DNA from: Ectothiorhodospiraceae bacterium
GTDB lineage: Bacteria; Pseudomonadota; Gammaproteobacteria; Nitrococcales; AK92
Direction: 5' to 3'
Assembly (NCBI GenBank): GCA_029263635.1
Contig: JAJUFY010000045.1
Coordinates: 1-11,367 of the forward strand
Length of the DNA stretch: 11,367 nucleotides
Both the position numbers and the translations under genes were made by a program. Below, in pieces: positions 1-8,155 of the stretch (the first letter of the stretch is position 1; each line of letters begins with the position of its first letter). The notes beneath the pieces were generated by a model that was given only the letters and a program-made list of their open reading frames with translations, had not been told where the DNA came from and searched no databases.

Positions 1-2
1 AC

Positions 3-701
3 TTCTGGGCGCTGATCTTCACATACAAGTGGGCCGGCCAACACCACATGCACTAAAACGCGCTGCCCGACTGGACGCAGACGGTCGGCATGCTGTTCTC
101 GCTGATCCTGCTGGCGCCCACCTGGGGCGGCTTGATCAACGGCATAATGACGCTGTCCGGCGCCTGGCATAAGCTGCGCACCGATCCGATCCTGAAGTTC
201 CTGATCGTCTCGCTGTCGTTCTACGGCATGTCGACCTTCGAAGGGCCGATGATGTCGATCAAGACGGTCAACGCACTCTCCCATTACACCGACTGGACCA
301 TCGGCCACGTGCATGCCGGCGCGCTCGGCTGGGTCGGCCTGATCACCATGGGCTCGCTGTACGCGATGATCCCGCGGCTGTGGGGCAAGACCTCCATGTA
401 CAGCACCCGCCTGATCGAAGTGCACTTCTGGGTCGCCACCATCGGCATCGTGCTCTACATCGCCTCGATGTGGATCGCCGGCGTCATGCAGGGTCTGATG
501 TGGCGGGCGGTGAACGATGACGGCACGCTGACCTACACCTTCGTCGAGTCGCTGAAGGCGACCTACCCGTACTACCTGGTGCGCCTGATCGGCGGCGTCC
601 TCTACCTCGGAGGCATGCTGATCATGGCCTACAACACCTGGAAGACCGTGCAGCCCGAGCGGGCGCCGGCGCCCGCCGAAGCGGCGGCCCAGACGGCCTG
701 A
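3..701 (+). CDS. ccoN: cbb3-type cytochrome c oxidase subunit I CcoN, C-terminal part, interrupted by an in-frame stop
   Basis: Catalytic heme-copper subunit of cbb3 oxidase, in the inner membrane, reducing O2 to water. The 5' end lies outside the window. Reading frame 3 from position 3 gives the helix VII region: the tyrosine at 24-26 matches the cross-linked Tyr of the family, and the adjacent His codons at 42-44 and 45-47 match the CuB ligands. TAA at 54-56 then interrupts the frame. From the ATG at 90 the frame is open for 203 codons and matches CcoN closely: a GAWHKLRTDP loop, GMSTFEGPMM, and TIGHVHAG, whose two His codons (306-308 and 312-314) are the heme b3 and heme b axial ligands. 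The Ala-rich tail ends at TGA 699-701. A product starting at 90 would lack the CuB ligands and could not be a functional oxidase. An error at a contig end is therefore the likeliest explanation, though a real nonsense mutation is possible. The family assignment is very sure. Confidence 0.95.
54..56 (+). other. in-frame TAA stop codon inside ccoN
   Basis: The frame reads ...Gln-His-His-Met-His-stop-Asn-Ala-Leu-Pro-Asp-Trp, where the family normally reads Pro-His-His-Leu-His-Tyr-Thr-Ala-Leu-Pro-Asp-Trp. Tyr TAC to TAA is a single C-to-A change. The neighbouring Asn (Thr expected) and Gln (Pro expected) can also each be explained by one C-to-A change. Homology resumes perfectly in the same frame, so there is no frameshift. 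The family sequence is recalled, not aligned. Confidence 0.85.
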
Positions 702-714
702 GGAGCAAGCGATC

Positions 715-1326
715 ATGTCGCATGAAGCCATCGAGAAAAACATCGGCCTCATGGGCCTGCTGATCCTGATTGTGGTCGCCTTCGGCGGCCTGGTCGAGAT
801 CACCCCGCTGTTCTTCCAGACACAGACCACGCAGCCGGTCGAGGGCGTGGAGCCCTACCCGGCGCTGGAATTCGCCGGCCGCGACATCTATGTGCGCGAG
901 GGCTGCTACAACTGCCATTCGCAGATGATCCGGCCGTTCCGGGCCGAGACCGAGCGCTACGGCCACTACTCGGTGGCCGGCGAGTTCGTCTACGACCGGC
1001 CGTTCCAGTGGGGCTCCAAGCGTACCGGCCCGGACCTGGCTCGGGTCGGCGGCCGCTACACCGACGACTGGCACTACGCGCACCTGATCAATCCGCGCGA
1101 CGTGGTACCCGAGTCCAACATGCCGGGCTTCCCCTGGCTCGCCGAACGCACTCTGGACGGCGAGACCGTCGCCAAGCGCATGAAGGCACAGCGCGATTAC
1201 CTGGGCGTGCCCTACACCGACGAGCAACTGGCGAACGCCGCCGCCGAAGTCGACGGCAAGACCGAGATGGAAGCCCTGATCGCCTACCTGCAGGGCCTTG
1301 GCCGCGCCTTCCAGCACAAGAGGTAA
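715..1326 (+). CDS. ccoO: cbb3-type cytochrome c oxidase subunit II CcoO (monoheme cytochrome c)
   Basis: Membrane-anchored monoheme cytochrome c that passes electrons from CcoP to heme b in CcoN. The 203-aa length is normal for the family. There is one N-terminal membrane helix (about residues 10-30), with the rest periplasmic. The heme attachment motif is CYNCH (Cys64, Cys67, His68) and the likely axial Met is Met136 in SNMPGFPWL. GPDLARVGGRY is also typical of the family. The start is supported by AGGAG at 701-705, nine bases before the ATG. The gene begins 13 bases after ccoN and ends three bases before ccoQ, so it is co-transcribed with both. The protein is intact, which argues that the operon is functional despite the stop in ccoN. 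Confidence 0.97.
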   Translation: MSHEAIEKNIGLMGLLILIVVAFGGLVEITPLFFQTQTTQPVEGVEPYPALEFAGRDIYVREGCYNCHSQMIRPFRAETERYGHYSVAGEFVYDRPFQWGSKRTGPDLARVGGRYTDDWHYAHLINPRDVVPESNMPGFPWLAERTLDGETVAKRMKAQRDYLGVPYTDEQLANAAAEVDGKTEMEALIAYLQGLGRAFQHKR

Positions 1327-1329
1327 GCC

Positions 1330-1503
1330 ATGGAATTCGACATCAATACCGTCCGTGGCCTAATCACCGCCGTACTGCTGATCTGCTTCCTCGGCATGGT
1401 GCGCTGGGCCTACAGCAGCAAGCGCAAGCAGGATTTTTCTGAGGCGGCCGCCTTGCCGCTGGCCGACGACGAGACCGCCAGCCAGCCGGAGGAGAAGCCA
1501 TGA
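1330..1503 (+). CDS. ccoQ: cbb3-type cytochrome oxidase small subunit CcoQ
   Basis: A 57-residue protein beginning MEFDINTVRG, with one hydrophobic helix (about residues 9-27) followed by a basic SSKRKQ stretch and an acidic, Pro-rich cytoplasmic tail. Length, topology and position between ccoO and ccoP fit CcoQ/FixQ, a non-catalytic subunit that stabilises the CcoP-CcoNO interaction. The start follows the ccoO stop by three bases, and AAGAGG at 1318-1323, inside the end of ccoO, serves as its ribosome site. Its stop overlaps the next start as ATGA (1500-1503). The identification rests on context and topology more than on conserved residues, but there is no good alternative. Confidence 0.9.
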   Translation: MEFDINTVRGLITAVLLICFLGMVRWAYSSKRKQDFSEAAALPLADDETASQPEEKP

Positions 1504-2423
1504 GCACGTTCTGGAGCGTATTTGTCATCGTCCTCGTGGTCGCCCACCTCGTGGGCTATGCCTGGCTACTGTGGTCGACCTCGAAGATGCCGGAAGGCGC
1601 CAAGATCGGCGAGACCACCGGCCATGTCTACGACGATGACCTCGAGGAGTACAACAATCCGCTGCCGCGCTGGTGGCTGATCAAGTTCTACCTCCTGATC
1701 CTCTTCGGCTTCGCCTACCTTGCCCTGTACCCCGGCCTCGGCAACTTTGCCGGCCTGCTGGGCTGGAGCCAGACCAGCGAATACGACAAGGAGGTCGCCG
1801 CGGCCGAAGAACGCTATGCCCCCCTGTATCGGGAGCTGGCGTCGATTCCGATTCCGGAGCTGGCCAAGAATCCGCAGGCCATGCAAACCGGCCAGCGCCT
1901 GTTCGGCAACAACTGCGCCGTCTGTCACGGCTCCGACGCCCGCGGCGCCGTCGGCTTCCCCGACCTGACCGACGACGACTGGCTGTGGGGCGGCTCACCC
2001 GAAGCGATCAAGACCAGCATCCTGAATGGTCGCCAAGGCGTGATGCCGGCTTGGGGCTCGGCGCTCGGCGAGGATGGCGTCGACCAGGTCGCCGCCTACG
2101 TCTACAGCCTGAACGGCCGTTCGGCGCCGGCGCATCTGACGCAGCCGGGTGCCGCCAAGTTCGCGGCCATGTGCGCCAGCTGCCATGGCGCCGACGGCAC
2201 CGGCAACCAGCTGCTCGGCGCGCCCAATCTGACCGACAACGTCTGGGTATACGGCGGTTCGCTGAACGCGATCCGGCAGACGATTCGGGACGGGCGCCAG
2301 GGCGTGATGCCGGCGCACAAGGACTTGCTGGGTGAGGATCGTGTGCATATCGTGGCGGCTTACGTATATAGCCTATCCGCGAAAAAGGACGATCCAAGTG
2401 CCACAACTGGAGTCAGCCAATAA
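1500..2423 (+). CDS. ccoP: cbb3-type cytochrome c oxidase subunit III CcoP (diheme cytochrome c)
   Basis: Diheme cytochrome c subunit, the electron entry point of cbb3 oxidase. The 307 aa hold an N-terminal helix (about 5-25), a loop with NNPLPRWW, a second helix (about 58-78), then two periplasmic cytochrome c domains. The heme motifs are CAVCH (Cys139, Cys142, His143) and CASCH (Cys225, Cys228, His229), with axial Met182 and Met270, each in GRQGVMPA. The two domains are clear internal repeats: both contain LTD, W, GGS, GRQGVMPA and VAAYVYSL. The two-helix form is the one common in gammaproteobacteria. The ribosome site GGAGGAG (1488-1494) lies in the end of ccoQ. The last 26 bases overlap the next gene, and base composition becomes visibly more AT-rich there (about 2340-2430). 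Confidence 0.97.
   Translation: MSTFWSVFVIVLVVAHLVGYAWLLWSTSKMPEGAKIGETTGHVYDDDLEEYNNPLPRWWLIKFYLLILFGFAYLALYPGLGNFAGLLGWSQTSEYDKEVAAAEERYAPLYRELASIPIPELAKNPQAMQTGQRLFGNNCAVCHGSDARGAVGFPDLTDDDWLWGGSPEAIKTSILNGRQGVMPAWGSALGEDGVDQVAAYVYSLNGRSAPAHLTQPGAAKFAAMCASCHGADGTGNQLLGAPNLTDNVWVYGGSLNAIRQTIRDGRQGVMPAHKDLLGEDRVHIVAAYVYSLSAKKDDPSATTGVSQ
2385..2389 (+). promoter_or_regulatory. ribosome binding site deciding the GTG start at 2398
   Basis: AAGGA lies eight bases before GTG 2398-2400, inside the 3' end of ccoP. The only upstream ATG in this frame (2332) would add 22 residues read from ccoP codons in another frame and has no comparable site, so GTG 2398 is preferred. Confidence 0.65.
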
Positions 2424-2719
2424 GCATCTGACACGGGTGGCGGGCCAGCCCGCCACCCATGAACACGTCCGGCGTTGGGGAGCCGTGCTGTGGCCCTCGT
2501 TTCTGATCGCCGGAATCGCAACAACGGTCTTCTTCGCCAATATCGATCCTGCTGAGCTGCAGGCCTTCACCTTCCCGGACCTGCATCTCAGTCGCAAGCT
2601 GGGCTACACCCTCGGATTCTTCATGTTCTGGGGTGTTACCGCCTGGTCCAGCTTCCTGACCATGTTGCTCCTGCGTCCGGCCGGCGGACCGCGGCGCCCT
2701 CCACCCGAGGCGGCGAACG

Positions 2720-2727
<8 letters not shown>
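2398..2727 (+). CDS. uncharacterised small two-helix membrane protein within the cco operon
   Basis: No named family is recognised. The 109-aa protein has a polar N-terminus (about 1-25), then a helix beginning WGAVLWPSFLIAG (about 27-45) followed by ANIDPAEL. A short linker with FPDLHLSRK leads to a second helix, YTLGFFMFWGVTAWSS to LLLR (about 70-93), and a Pro/Arg-rich tail. It has no Cys and no heme motif. I recall short proteins with the same WPxFL...DPxxL...YTLxFFxFW pattern beside ccoG in other proteobacteria, but cannot verify this here. The GTG start overlaps ccoP by 26 bases and the stop overlaps ccoG by eight, so expression is coupled to both. The two-helix layout and setting suggest a role in oxidase assembly or stability. 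That is inference from neighbours only. The reading frame is real, judged by its overlaps, ribosome site and membrane pattern. Confidence 0.8.
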
Positions 2728-4147
<1,420 letters not shown>

Positions 4148-4150
4148 GGC

Positions 4151-4636
4151 GTGCAGCAGCAGCCGTGGTACAAGCAGGTCTGGGTCTGGCTGATCATGGT
4201 GCCGCCGCTGGCGGCGGTGCTGGGCGGAATCGCCACCATCGTCATCGCCGCCAGCGGCGCCGATCATGTGATCCGGGACGACTATGTGAAAGTCGGCCTG
4301 GAGCTGCGGGAAGACGCCAGCCGGCTGGAAGCCGCTCGCCAGCTCGGCCTGAGCGCGAACGTGCATCTGCTGCGCAACGACGGCCGGGTGATCGTGACCC
4401 TGCGCGGGCAGCCGGCGGCCGATGTCGGCCTGCTGCTGCGGTTGGTGCACCCGACCGATGCCAACCGCGACCAGGAGGTCACGCTCACGCTCGACGGTAA
4501 CGTCTATCGCGGGCTGCTGCCGCAACCGGTCGCCGGACGCTGGCTGCTGCAGCTGGAGCCGGTCGACCACAGCTGGCGGCTTGCCGGTGAGCTGGCCGCC
4601 GACGCCAGTGCCGTGGCGCTGGGAGTAGAGTCCTGA
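4151..4636 (+). CDS. ccoH: CcoH/FixH family cbb3 oxidase assembly protein
   Basis: Single-helix membrane protein needed for stable cbb3 assembly in species where it has been studied. The 161 aa start WYKQVWVW and have one N-terminal helix (about 10-33). The family signature follows as DDYVKVGLEL (residues 43-52), then an Ala/Arg-rich amphipathic stretch and a periplasmic beta domain with HP and W...L motifs. The start is GTG at 4151, three bases after ccoG, with GGGAGG at 4139-4144 six bases upstream. The stop overlaps the ccoI start as TGATG (4634-4638). Its position between ccoG and ccoI is the classic fixGHIS arrangement. The family call is confident. The precise step (possibly contact with CcoI or with the oxidase) is known only from relatives. 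Confidence 0.92.
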   Translation: MQQQPWYKQVWVWLIMVPPLAAVLGGIATIVIAASGADHVIRDDYVKVGLELREDASRLEAARQLGLSANVHLLRNDGRVIVTLRGQPAADVGLLLRLVHPTDANRDQEVTLTLDGNVYRGLLPQPVAGRWLLQLEPVDHSWRLAGELAADASAVALGVES

Positions 4637-7086
4637 TGCACGATGCCGGCAGCTGCTTCCACTGCGGCGAGCCCATTCCCCGTGGCGAGAATCGCCACGT
4701 CCTGATCAAAGGCGAGCCGAAGCCGGTCTGCTGCGCCGGCTGCGAGGCCGTCGCCAGCCTCATCAGCGGTGCCGGCCTGGACGGCTACTACCGGATCCGC
4801 ACCGCCCCGGCACCCCGGCCCGATGACGCTGCTGCCGGCCCCGACGAGTGGGACGTCTTCGACCGTCCGCAGGCTCAGCAGAACTGCGTGCGCCCGTTCG
4901 ACGACAGCCGCAGCGAAGCCACGCTGCTGGTCGAGAACATCAGCTGCGCGGCCTGCGCCTGGCTGATCGAGCACAGCCTGCGCCAGCTCGACGGCGTCGA
5001 CGAGGTGCAGGTCAACCCGGCCTCCGGCCGCGCCCTGATCCGCTTCGAGCCTGCCAAGGCACCGCTCAGCCGGCTGATGCGCGCCATGGCGCGGCTCGGC
5101 TACCGTCCGCACCCGACCGGCAGCGGCGAATCGGCTGCCGTCGCCGAGCGGCGCGCCGCTCTCAAGCGGCTGGCCGTGGCCGGCTTCGGCATGATGCAGG
5201 TCTCCACCTTCGCGGTCAGCGTCTGGTTCGGCGCCTTTCAGGGCATCGATCCGGTCTACCGCGACTTCATGAACGCAGTGAGCTGGCTGGTTTCCACACC
5301 GGTGCTGTTCTACGCCGGCCGGCCGTTCTTCATCGGCGCCCTGCGCGATCTGCGGGCGCGCCGGATCGGCATGGACGTGCCGGTGGCGCTGGCGCTGGTG
5401 CTGGCCTATGCCGCCAGCATCTGGAACGCCCTGCAGGGCTCGGACCTGGTCTACTTCGACTCGGTGACCATGTTCGTGTTCTTCCTGCTGATCGGCCGCT
5501 ATGTCGAAATGACCGCGCGCCACAAGGCGGCACACACCACCGAAGCGCTCGCGCAGCTGGTGCCGGCGACGGCACGGCGGCTGCAGGATGGCGTCGAAAC
5601 CCGGGTCGCGGTGGCGGAGCTCGGCATCGGCGATATCGTCGCCGTCGCCCCTGGCGAGGCAGTGCCGGCCGACGGCGTGGTGGTCTGGGGCGAGAGCCGA
5701 CTGGACGAGTCCATGCTCACCGGCGAGTCGAAGCCGCAACGGCGCGGGGTCGGCGAGCCGGTGGTGGCCGGCAGCGTCAATGTTTCCCATCCCTTCCGGC
5801 TGCGGGTGGAACGGCTCGGCCAGGACACGGTGCTCTCCACCATCGGCCGTCTGCTCGACCGCGCCCAGGCACAGCGCCCGCGGCTGGCGCACGCTGCTGA
5901 CTGGATAGCCAGCCGCTTCGTGGTCGCCGTCCTGTTCATCGCTGCCGGCGTGTACGCCTACTGGTGGCCCAGCGACCCGGCGCTCGCGTTCCAGGCGGCG
6001 CTGGCGGTGCTGGTCGTAAGCTGCCCTTGCGCGCTCGGCCTCGCCACCCCCTCGGCGCTGGTGGCCGGCACCGACCGGCTGGCGCAGAGCGGTCTGCTGG
6101 TGGCCCGCGCCGATGCACTGGAAACGCTCGCCAAGGTCACGCATGTCGTGTTCGACAAAACCGGCACGCTGACCACCGGCGCAATCGCCATCGATCAGGT
6201 CCGGCCGCTTGCCGATGTCAGCGGCGACGAGGCCATGCGACTGGCCGCCGCGCTGGAGCAGCACTCGGCGCATCCGATCGCGCACGCGTTCGCCGAGGTC
6301 GATTCTCCTTACCACGCGGAGCGCGTCGAGGCGCACGCCGGACAGGGCCTGGAAGGCTGGATCGGCGGGCGCCGGCTGCGGATCGGCACGCCTGCCTTCG
6401 TCGCCGCCATCAGCGGCTCCCCAGCCGCCACGGTGCCCGCCGACGAAGCCGGCTGGATCGCGCTCGGCGATGAGCAGCGGACGCTTGCGCTGTTCCGGCT
6501 GATCGACCACATCCGGCCCGAGGCCGCCGCCGTGCTGGAGACGCTGCGACAGCTCGGCATGGAGCTCGAAATCGCCAGCGGCGACCAGGCCGAACCGGTT
6601 GCGGCGGTGGCCGAGCGGCTTGGCATCAGCCGCTATGCGTCCCGCCTGACCCCGGCCGACAAGCTGGCCCACATCCGCGCCCTGCAGCGCGCCGGTGCCG
6701 TGGTGGCGGTGGTCGGCGACGGCGTCAACGACGCGCCGGTACTGGCCGGCGCCGATGTCTCGATCGCGCTCGGCAGCGGCACGGCACTGGCCCAGACCTC
6801 GGCAGCAATGGTGCTGCTGGGCGATTCCCTGCGGCCGATCGCCGAGGGCGTCGCCATCGCCCGGCGCACCGCCCGTGTGGTTCGCCAGAACCTCGGCTGG
6901 GCCCTGCTGTACAATGTCCTGGCCCTGCCATTGGCGGCCAGCGGCTGGCTGCTGCCCTGGATGGCCGCGATCGGCATGTCGGTCAGTTCGCTGGTGGTGG
7001 TGCTCAACGCCATGCAGCTCAACCGTCGCCGGCCCGTCGACGCCGCCGCCGACACTCAGCCGCTGGCCATCAAGGAGGCCTGCTGA
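4636..7086 (+). CDS. ccoI: Cu+-exporting P1B-type ATPase CcoI (FixI)
   Basis: Inner-membrane copper pump that moves Cu(I) to the periplasmic side for insertion at CuB of cbb3 oxidase; it is the FixI/CopA2 type rather than the detoxifying CopA. Of 816 aa, the N-terminus carries a Cys-rich metal site (Cys7, Cys10, Cys32, Cys33, Cys36), then an HMA domain with CAAC (Cys104, Cys107). Transport helices include the CPC motif at 463-465, and YN (759-760) and MSVSS (781-785) near the C-terminus fit the Cu+ class. The actuator motif TGES is at 362-365. Phosphorylation occurs at Asp507 in DKTGTLT. HP at 546-547 and GDGVNDAP at 694-701 complete the nucleotide and hinge motifs. All catalytic residues are present. 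The gene joins both neighbours through one-base TGATG overlaps, implying translational coupling. Confidence 0.97.
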   Translation: MHDAGSCFHCGEPIPRGENRHVLIKGEPKPVCCAGCEAVASLISGAGLDGYYRIRTAPAPRPDDAAAGPDEWDVFDRPQAQQNCVRPFDDSRSEATLLVENISCAACAWLIEHSLRQLDGVDEVQVNPASGRALIRFEPAKAPLSRLMRAMARLGYRPHPTGSGESAAVAERRAALKRLAVAGFGMMQVSTFAVSVWFGAFQGIDPVYRDFMNAVSWLVSTPVLFYAGRPFFIGALRDLRARRIGMDVPVALALVLAYAASIWNALQGSDLVYFDSVTMFVFFLLIGRYVEMTARHKAAHTTEALAQLVPATARRLQDGVETRVAVAELGIGDIVAVAPGEAVPADGVVVWGESRLDESMLTGESKPQRRGVGEPVVAGSVNVSHPFRLRVERLGQDTVLSTIGRLLDRAQAQRPRLAHAADWIASRFVVAVLFIAAGVYAYWWPSDPALAFQAALAVLVVSCPCALGLATPSALVAGTDRLAQSGLLVARADALETLAKVTHVVFDKTGTLTTGAIAIDQVRPLADVSGDEAMRLAAALEQHSAHPIAHAFAEVDSPYHAERVEAHAGQGLEGWIGGRRLRIGTPAFVAAISGSPAATVPADEAGWIALGDEQRTLALFRLIDHIRPEAAAVLETLRQLGMELEIASGDQAEPVAAVAERLGISRYASRLTPADKLAHIRALQRAGAVVAVVGDGVNDAPVLAGADVSIALGSGTALAQTSAAMVLLGDSLRPIAEGVAIARRTARVVRQNLGWALLYNVLALPLAASGWLLPWMAAIGMSVSSLVVVLNAMQLNRRRPVDAAADTQPLAIKEAC

Positions 7087-7265
7087 TGGAAATCCTCTTC
7101 ATCATGATCCCGCTGGGCATCGGGCTGGCCGCTCTGGCGGTCTGGGCGTTCTTCTGGGCCGTCGGTAACGGTCAGTTCGACGATCTCGACGGTCCCGCCT
7201 ATTCCGTCCTGCTCGACGACGACCCGCCCCCCACCCGGACCAAGGCAGACGACGATGAGCGGTGA
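7086..7265 (+). CDS. ccoS: cbb3-type cytochrome oxidase assembly protein CcoS
   Basis: A 59-residue protein beginning MEILFIMIPL, with one helix (about 3-26) followed by the family hallmark WAVGNGQFDDLDGPAY (residues 24-39) and an acidic, Pro-containing tail. CcoS/FixS is required for correct insertion of heme b and copper into CcoN in studied relatives; its mechanism is not settled. The start overlaps the ccoI stop by one base (TGATG at 7084-7088) and the end overlaps the next start by 11 bases. Length and motif are typical, so the call is confident. Confidence 0.96.
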   Translation: MEILFIMIPLGIGLAALAVWAFFWAVGNGQFDDLDGPAYSVLLDDDPPPTRTKADDDER

Positions 7266-8010
7266 ACAGATGACCCTGCTGGCCGCGCTGCTGGCCGGCC
7301 TGTTCGGCAGCACCCACTGCTTCGGCATGTGCGGCGGCATTGCGGCTGCGCTCGGCAGCGGCAATCCCGCCATCCAGCGCGGGCCGGTGCGCGGGCTCGG
7401 CTACCAGCTGCTGTTCAGTGGCGGTCGCATCCTCAGCTATGCCATCGCCGGCGCCATCGCCGGCGGCCTGAGCTTCTGGCTCGGCGCCCTGATCGACGTG
7501 CCGGCCTGGTCCGGCGTGCTGCGCGTCGCTACCGGCCTGGTGATGGTCGCCATCGGCCTGCAGCTCGCTGTCAACTGGCGCGGCCTGCGCCACATCGAAG
7601 CGCTGGGCGGCCGCTTCTGGCGGCGGCTATCGCCGCTGGTCGGCCGGCTGCTGCCGGTCCGCTCGGCGCCGGCCGCGCTCGGCGTCGGCATGCTCTGGGG
7701 GTGGCTGCCGTGCGGCCTGGTCTACACCATGCTGCTGGCTGCGGTGGTGTCCGGCAGCGCTGCCAAGGGCGGCGCGCTGATGCTCGCTTTCGGTGCCGGC
7801 ACCCTGCCGGCCATGGTGACCATCGGCGCCAGCGCCGGCGGCCTCACCCAGCTGATCGGCCGGCACTCCCTGCGCCGCGGCGCCGGCGTCCTGCTGCTGG
7901 CATTCGGCGCCTGGACCATGGCCACCCCGATCCTGCATCTCGGGCATGGCGCGCATGGGCATGCGACGCATTCGCACAGCGAGATGCCCGCCGGCCATCA
8001 CGCCCACTGA
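7255..8010 (+). CDS. sulfite exporter TauE/SafE family (DsbD_2/UreH-like) membrane protein with His-rich C-terminus
   Basis: A 251-aa polytopic protein with about six helices. The signature GSTHCFGMCGG (residues 18-28; Cys22, Met25, Cys26) lies in the first helix and a PCG motif (Cys153, in GWLPCGLVYTML) in a later one. These mark the DsbD_2/UreH-like subgroup usually found beside ccoS. The common label sulfite exporter is a family name, not evidence of substrate. Met and Cys within helices, plus the copper genes next door, make copper handling for the oxidase plausible; this is inference. The last 24 residues (228-251) contain nine histidines, suggesting metal binding. ATG 7255 overlaps ccoS by 11 bases, with AAGG at 7242-7245. 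ATG 7270, five codons later, is an alternative start without a better ribosome site. It is the last gene of the run. Confidence 0.9.
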   Translation: MSGEQMTLLAALLAGLFGSTHCFGMCGGIAAALGSGNPAIQRGPVRGLGYQLLFSGGRILSYAIAGAIAGGLSFWLGALIDVPAWSGVLRVATGLVMVAIGLQLAVNWRGLRHIEALGGRFWRRLSPLVGRLLPVRSAPAALGVGMLWGWLPCGLVYTMLLAAVVSGSAAKGGALMLAFGAGTLPAMVTIGASAGGLTQLIGRHSLRRGAGVLLLAFGAWTMATPILHLGHGAHGHATHSHSEMPAGHHAH

Positions 8011-8020
8011 GCGCCCCCTC

Positions 8021-8057
8021 TGTTGCCCCCAGGCAACAGTTGTGAAGCAACTGTTGC
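8021..8057 (+). terminator. two overlapping, mutually exclusive hairpins after the cco operon
   Basis: The first stem is TGTTGCC (8021-8027), loop CCCA, GGCAACA (8032-8038). The second is GCAACAGTTG (8033-8042), loop TGAAG, CAACTGTTGC (8048-8057), a perfect 10-bp stem. They share 8033-8038, so only one can form at a time. The position just after the last operon gene suits transcription termination, but neither strand has a T tract. A Rho-dependent, attenuator or mRNA-stabilising role is equally possible. Confidence 0.5.
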
Positions 8058-8073
8058 GTCCCCACCATAGCCC

Positions 8074-8121
8074 CGGTTGCATTGGCCGCCTGGTCAACGC
8101 AACCGCCGGCAGGGACTGCCG
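8074..8121 (+). repeat. two further inverted repeats in the leader of the outer-membrane protein gene
   Basis: CGGTTGC (8074-8080) pairs with GCAACCG (8099-8105) across 18 bases. It is followed directly by CGGCAG (8107-8112), loop GGA, CTGCCG (8116-8121). Together with the hairpins at 8021-8057 they make 8021-8121 almost continuously self-complementary. No convincing -35/-10 pair was found in 8011-8155. These could be leader RNA structure or protein binding sites. Confidence 0.5.
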
Positions 8122-8140
8122 ATCATCGCTTTGGCTTCAC

Positions 8141-8149
8141 AAGGAAGGA
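8141..8149 (+). promoter_or_regulatory. strong ribosome binding site deciding the start at 8156
   Basis: AAGGAAGGA lies six bases before ATG 8156. The same frame is open back to an ATG at 7946 inside the previous gene, but that extension lacks coding character, and the signal peptide begins exactly at 8156. Confidence 0.85.
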
Positions 8150-8155
8150 CCGACC

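Noticed and set aside
1914..2378. Long similarity between two parts of ccoP as a possible recent duplication
   Set aside because: Two related cytochrome c domains are the normal architecture of CcoP.
4504..6672. 722-codon open frame on the minus strand opposite ccoI
   Set aside because: It lies antisense to a complete P-type ATPase with every catalytic motif. High GC makes stops rare in this frame, and its translation is His/Gln/Arg/Ala-rich low-complexity sequence without a recognisable domain.
7792..7803. GGTGCCGGCACC, a palindrome similar to the alaA sites
   Set aside because: It is explained by ordinary codons (Gly-Ala-Gly-Thr) in GC-rich coding sequence and has different centre spacing. 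It is a reminder that such palindromes can arise by chance here.
7946..8155. 70-codon N-terminal extension of the outer-membrane protein
   Set aside because: It would overlap the TauE/SafE tail and cross the inverted repeats, and it would bury the signal peptide that starts at 8156 behind a strong ribosome site.
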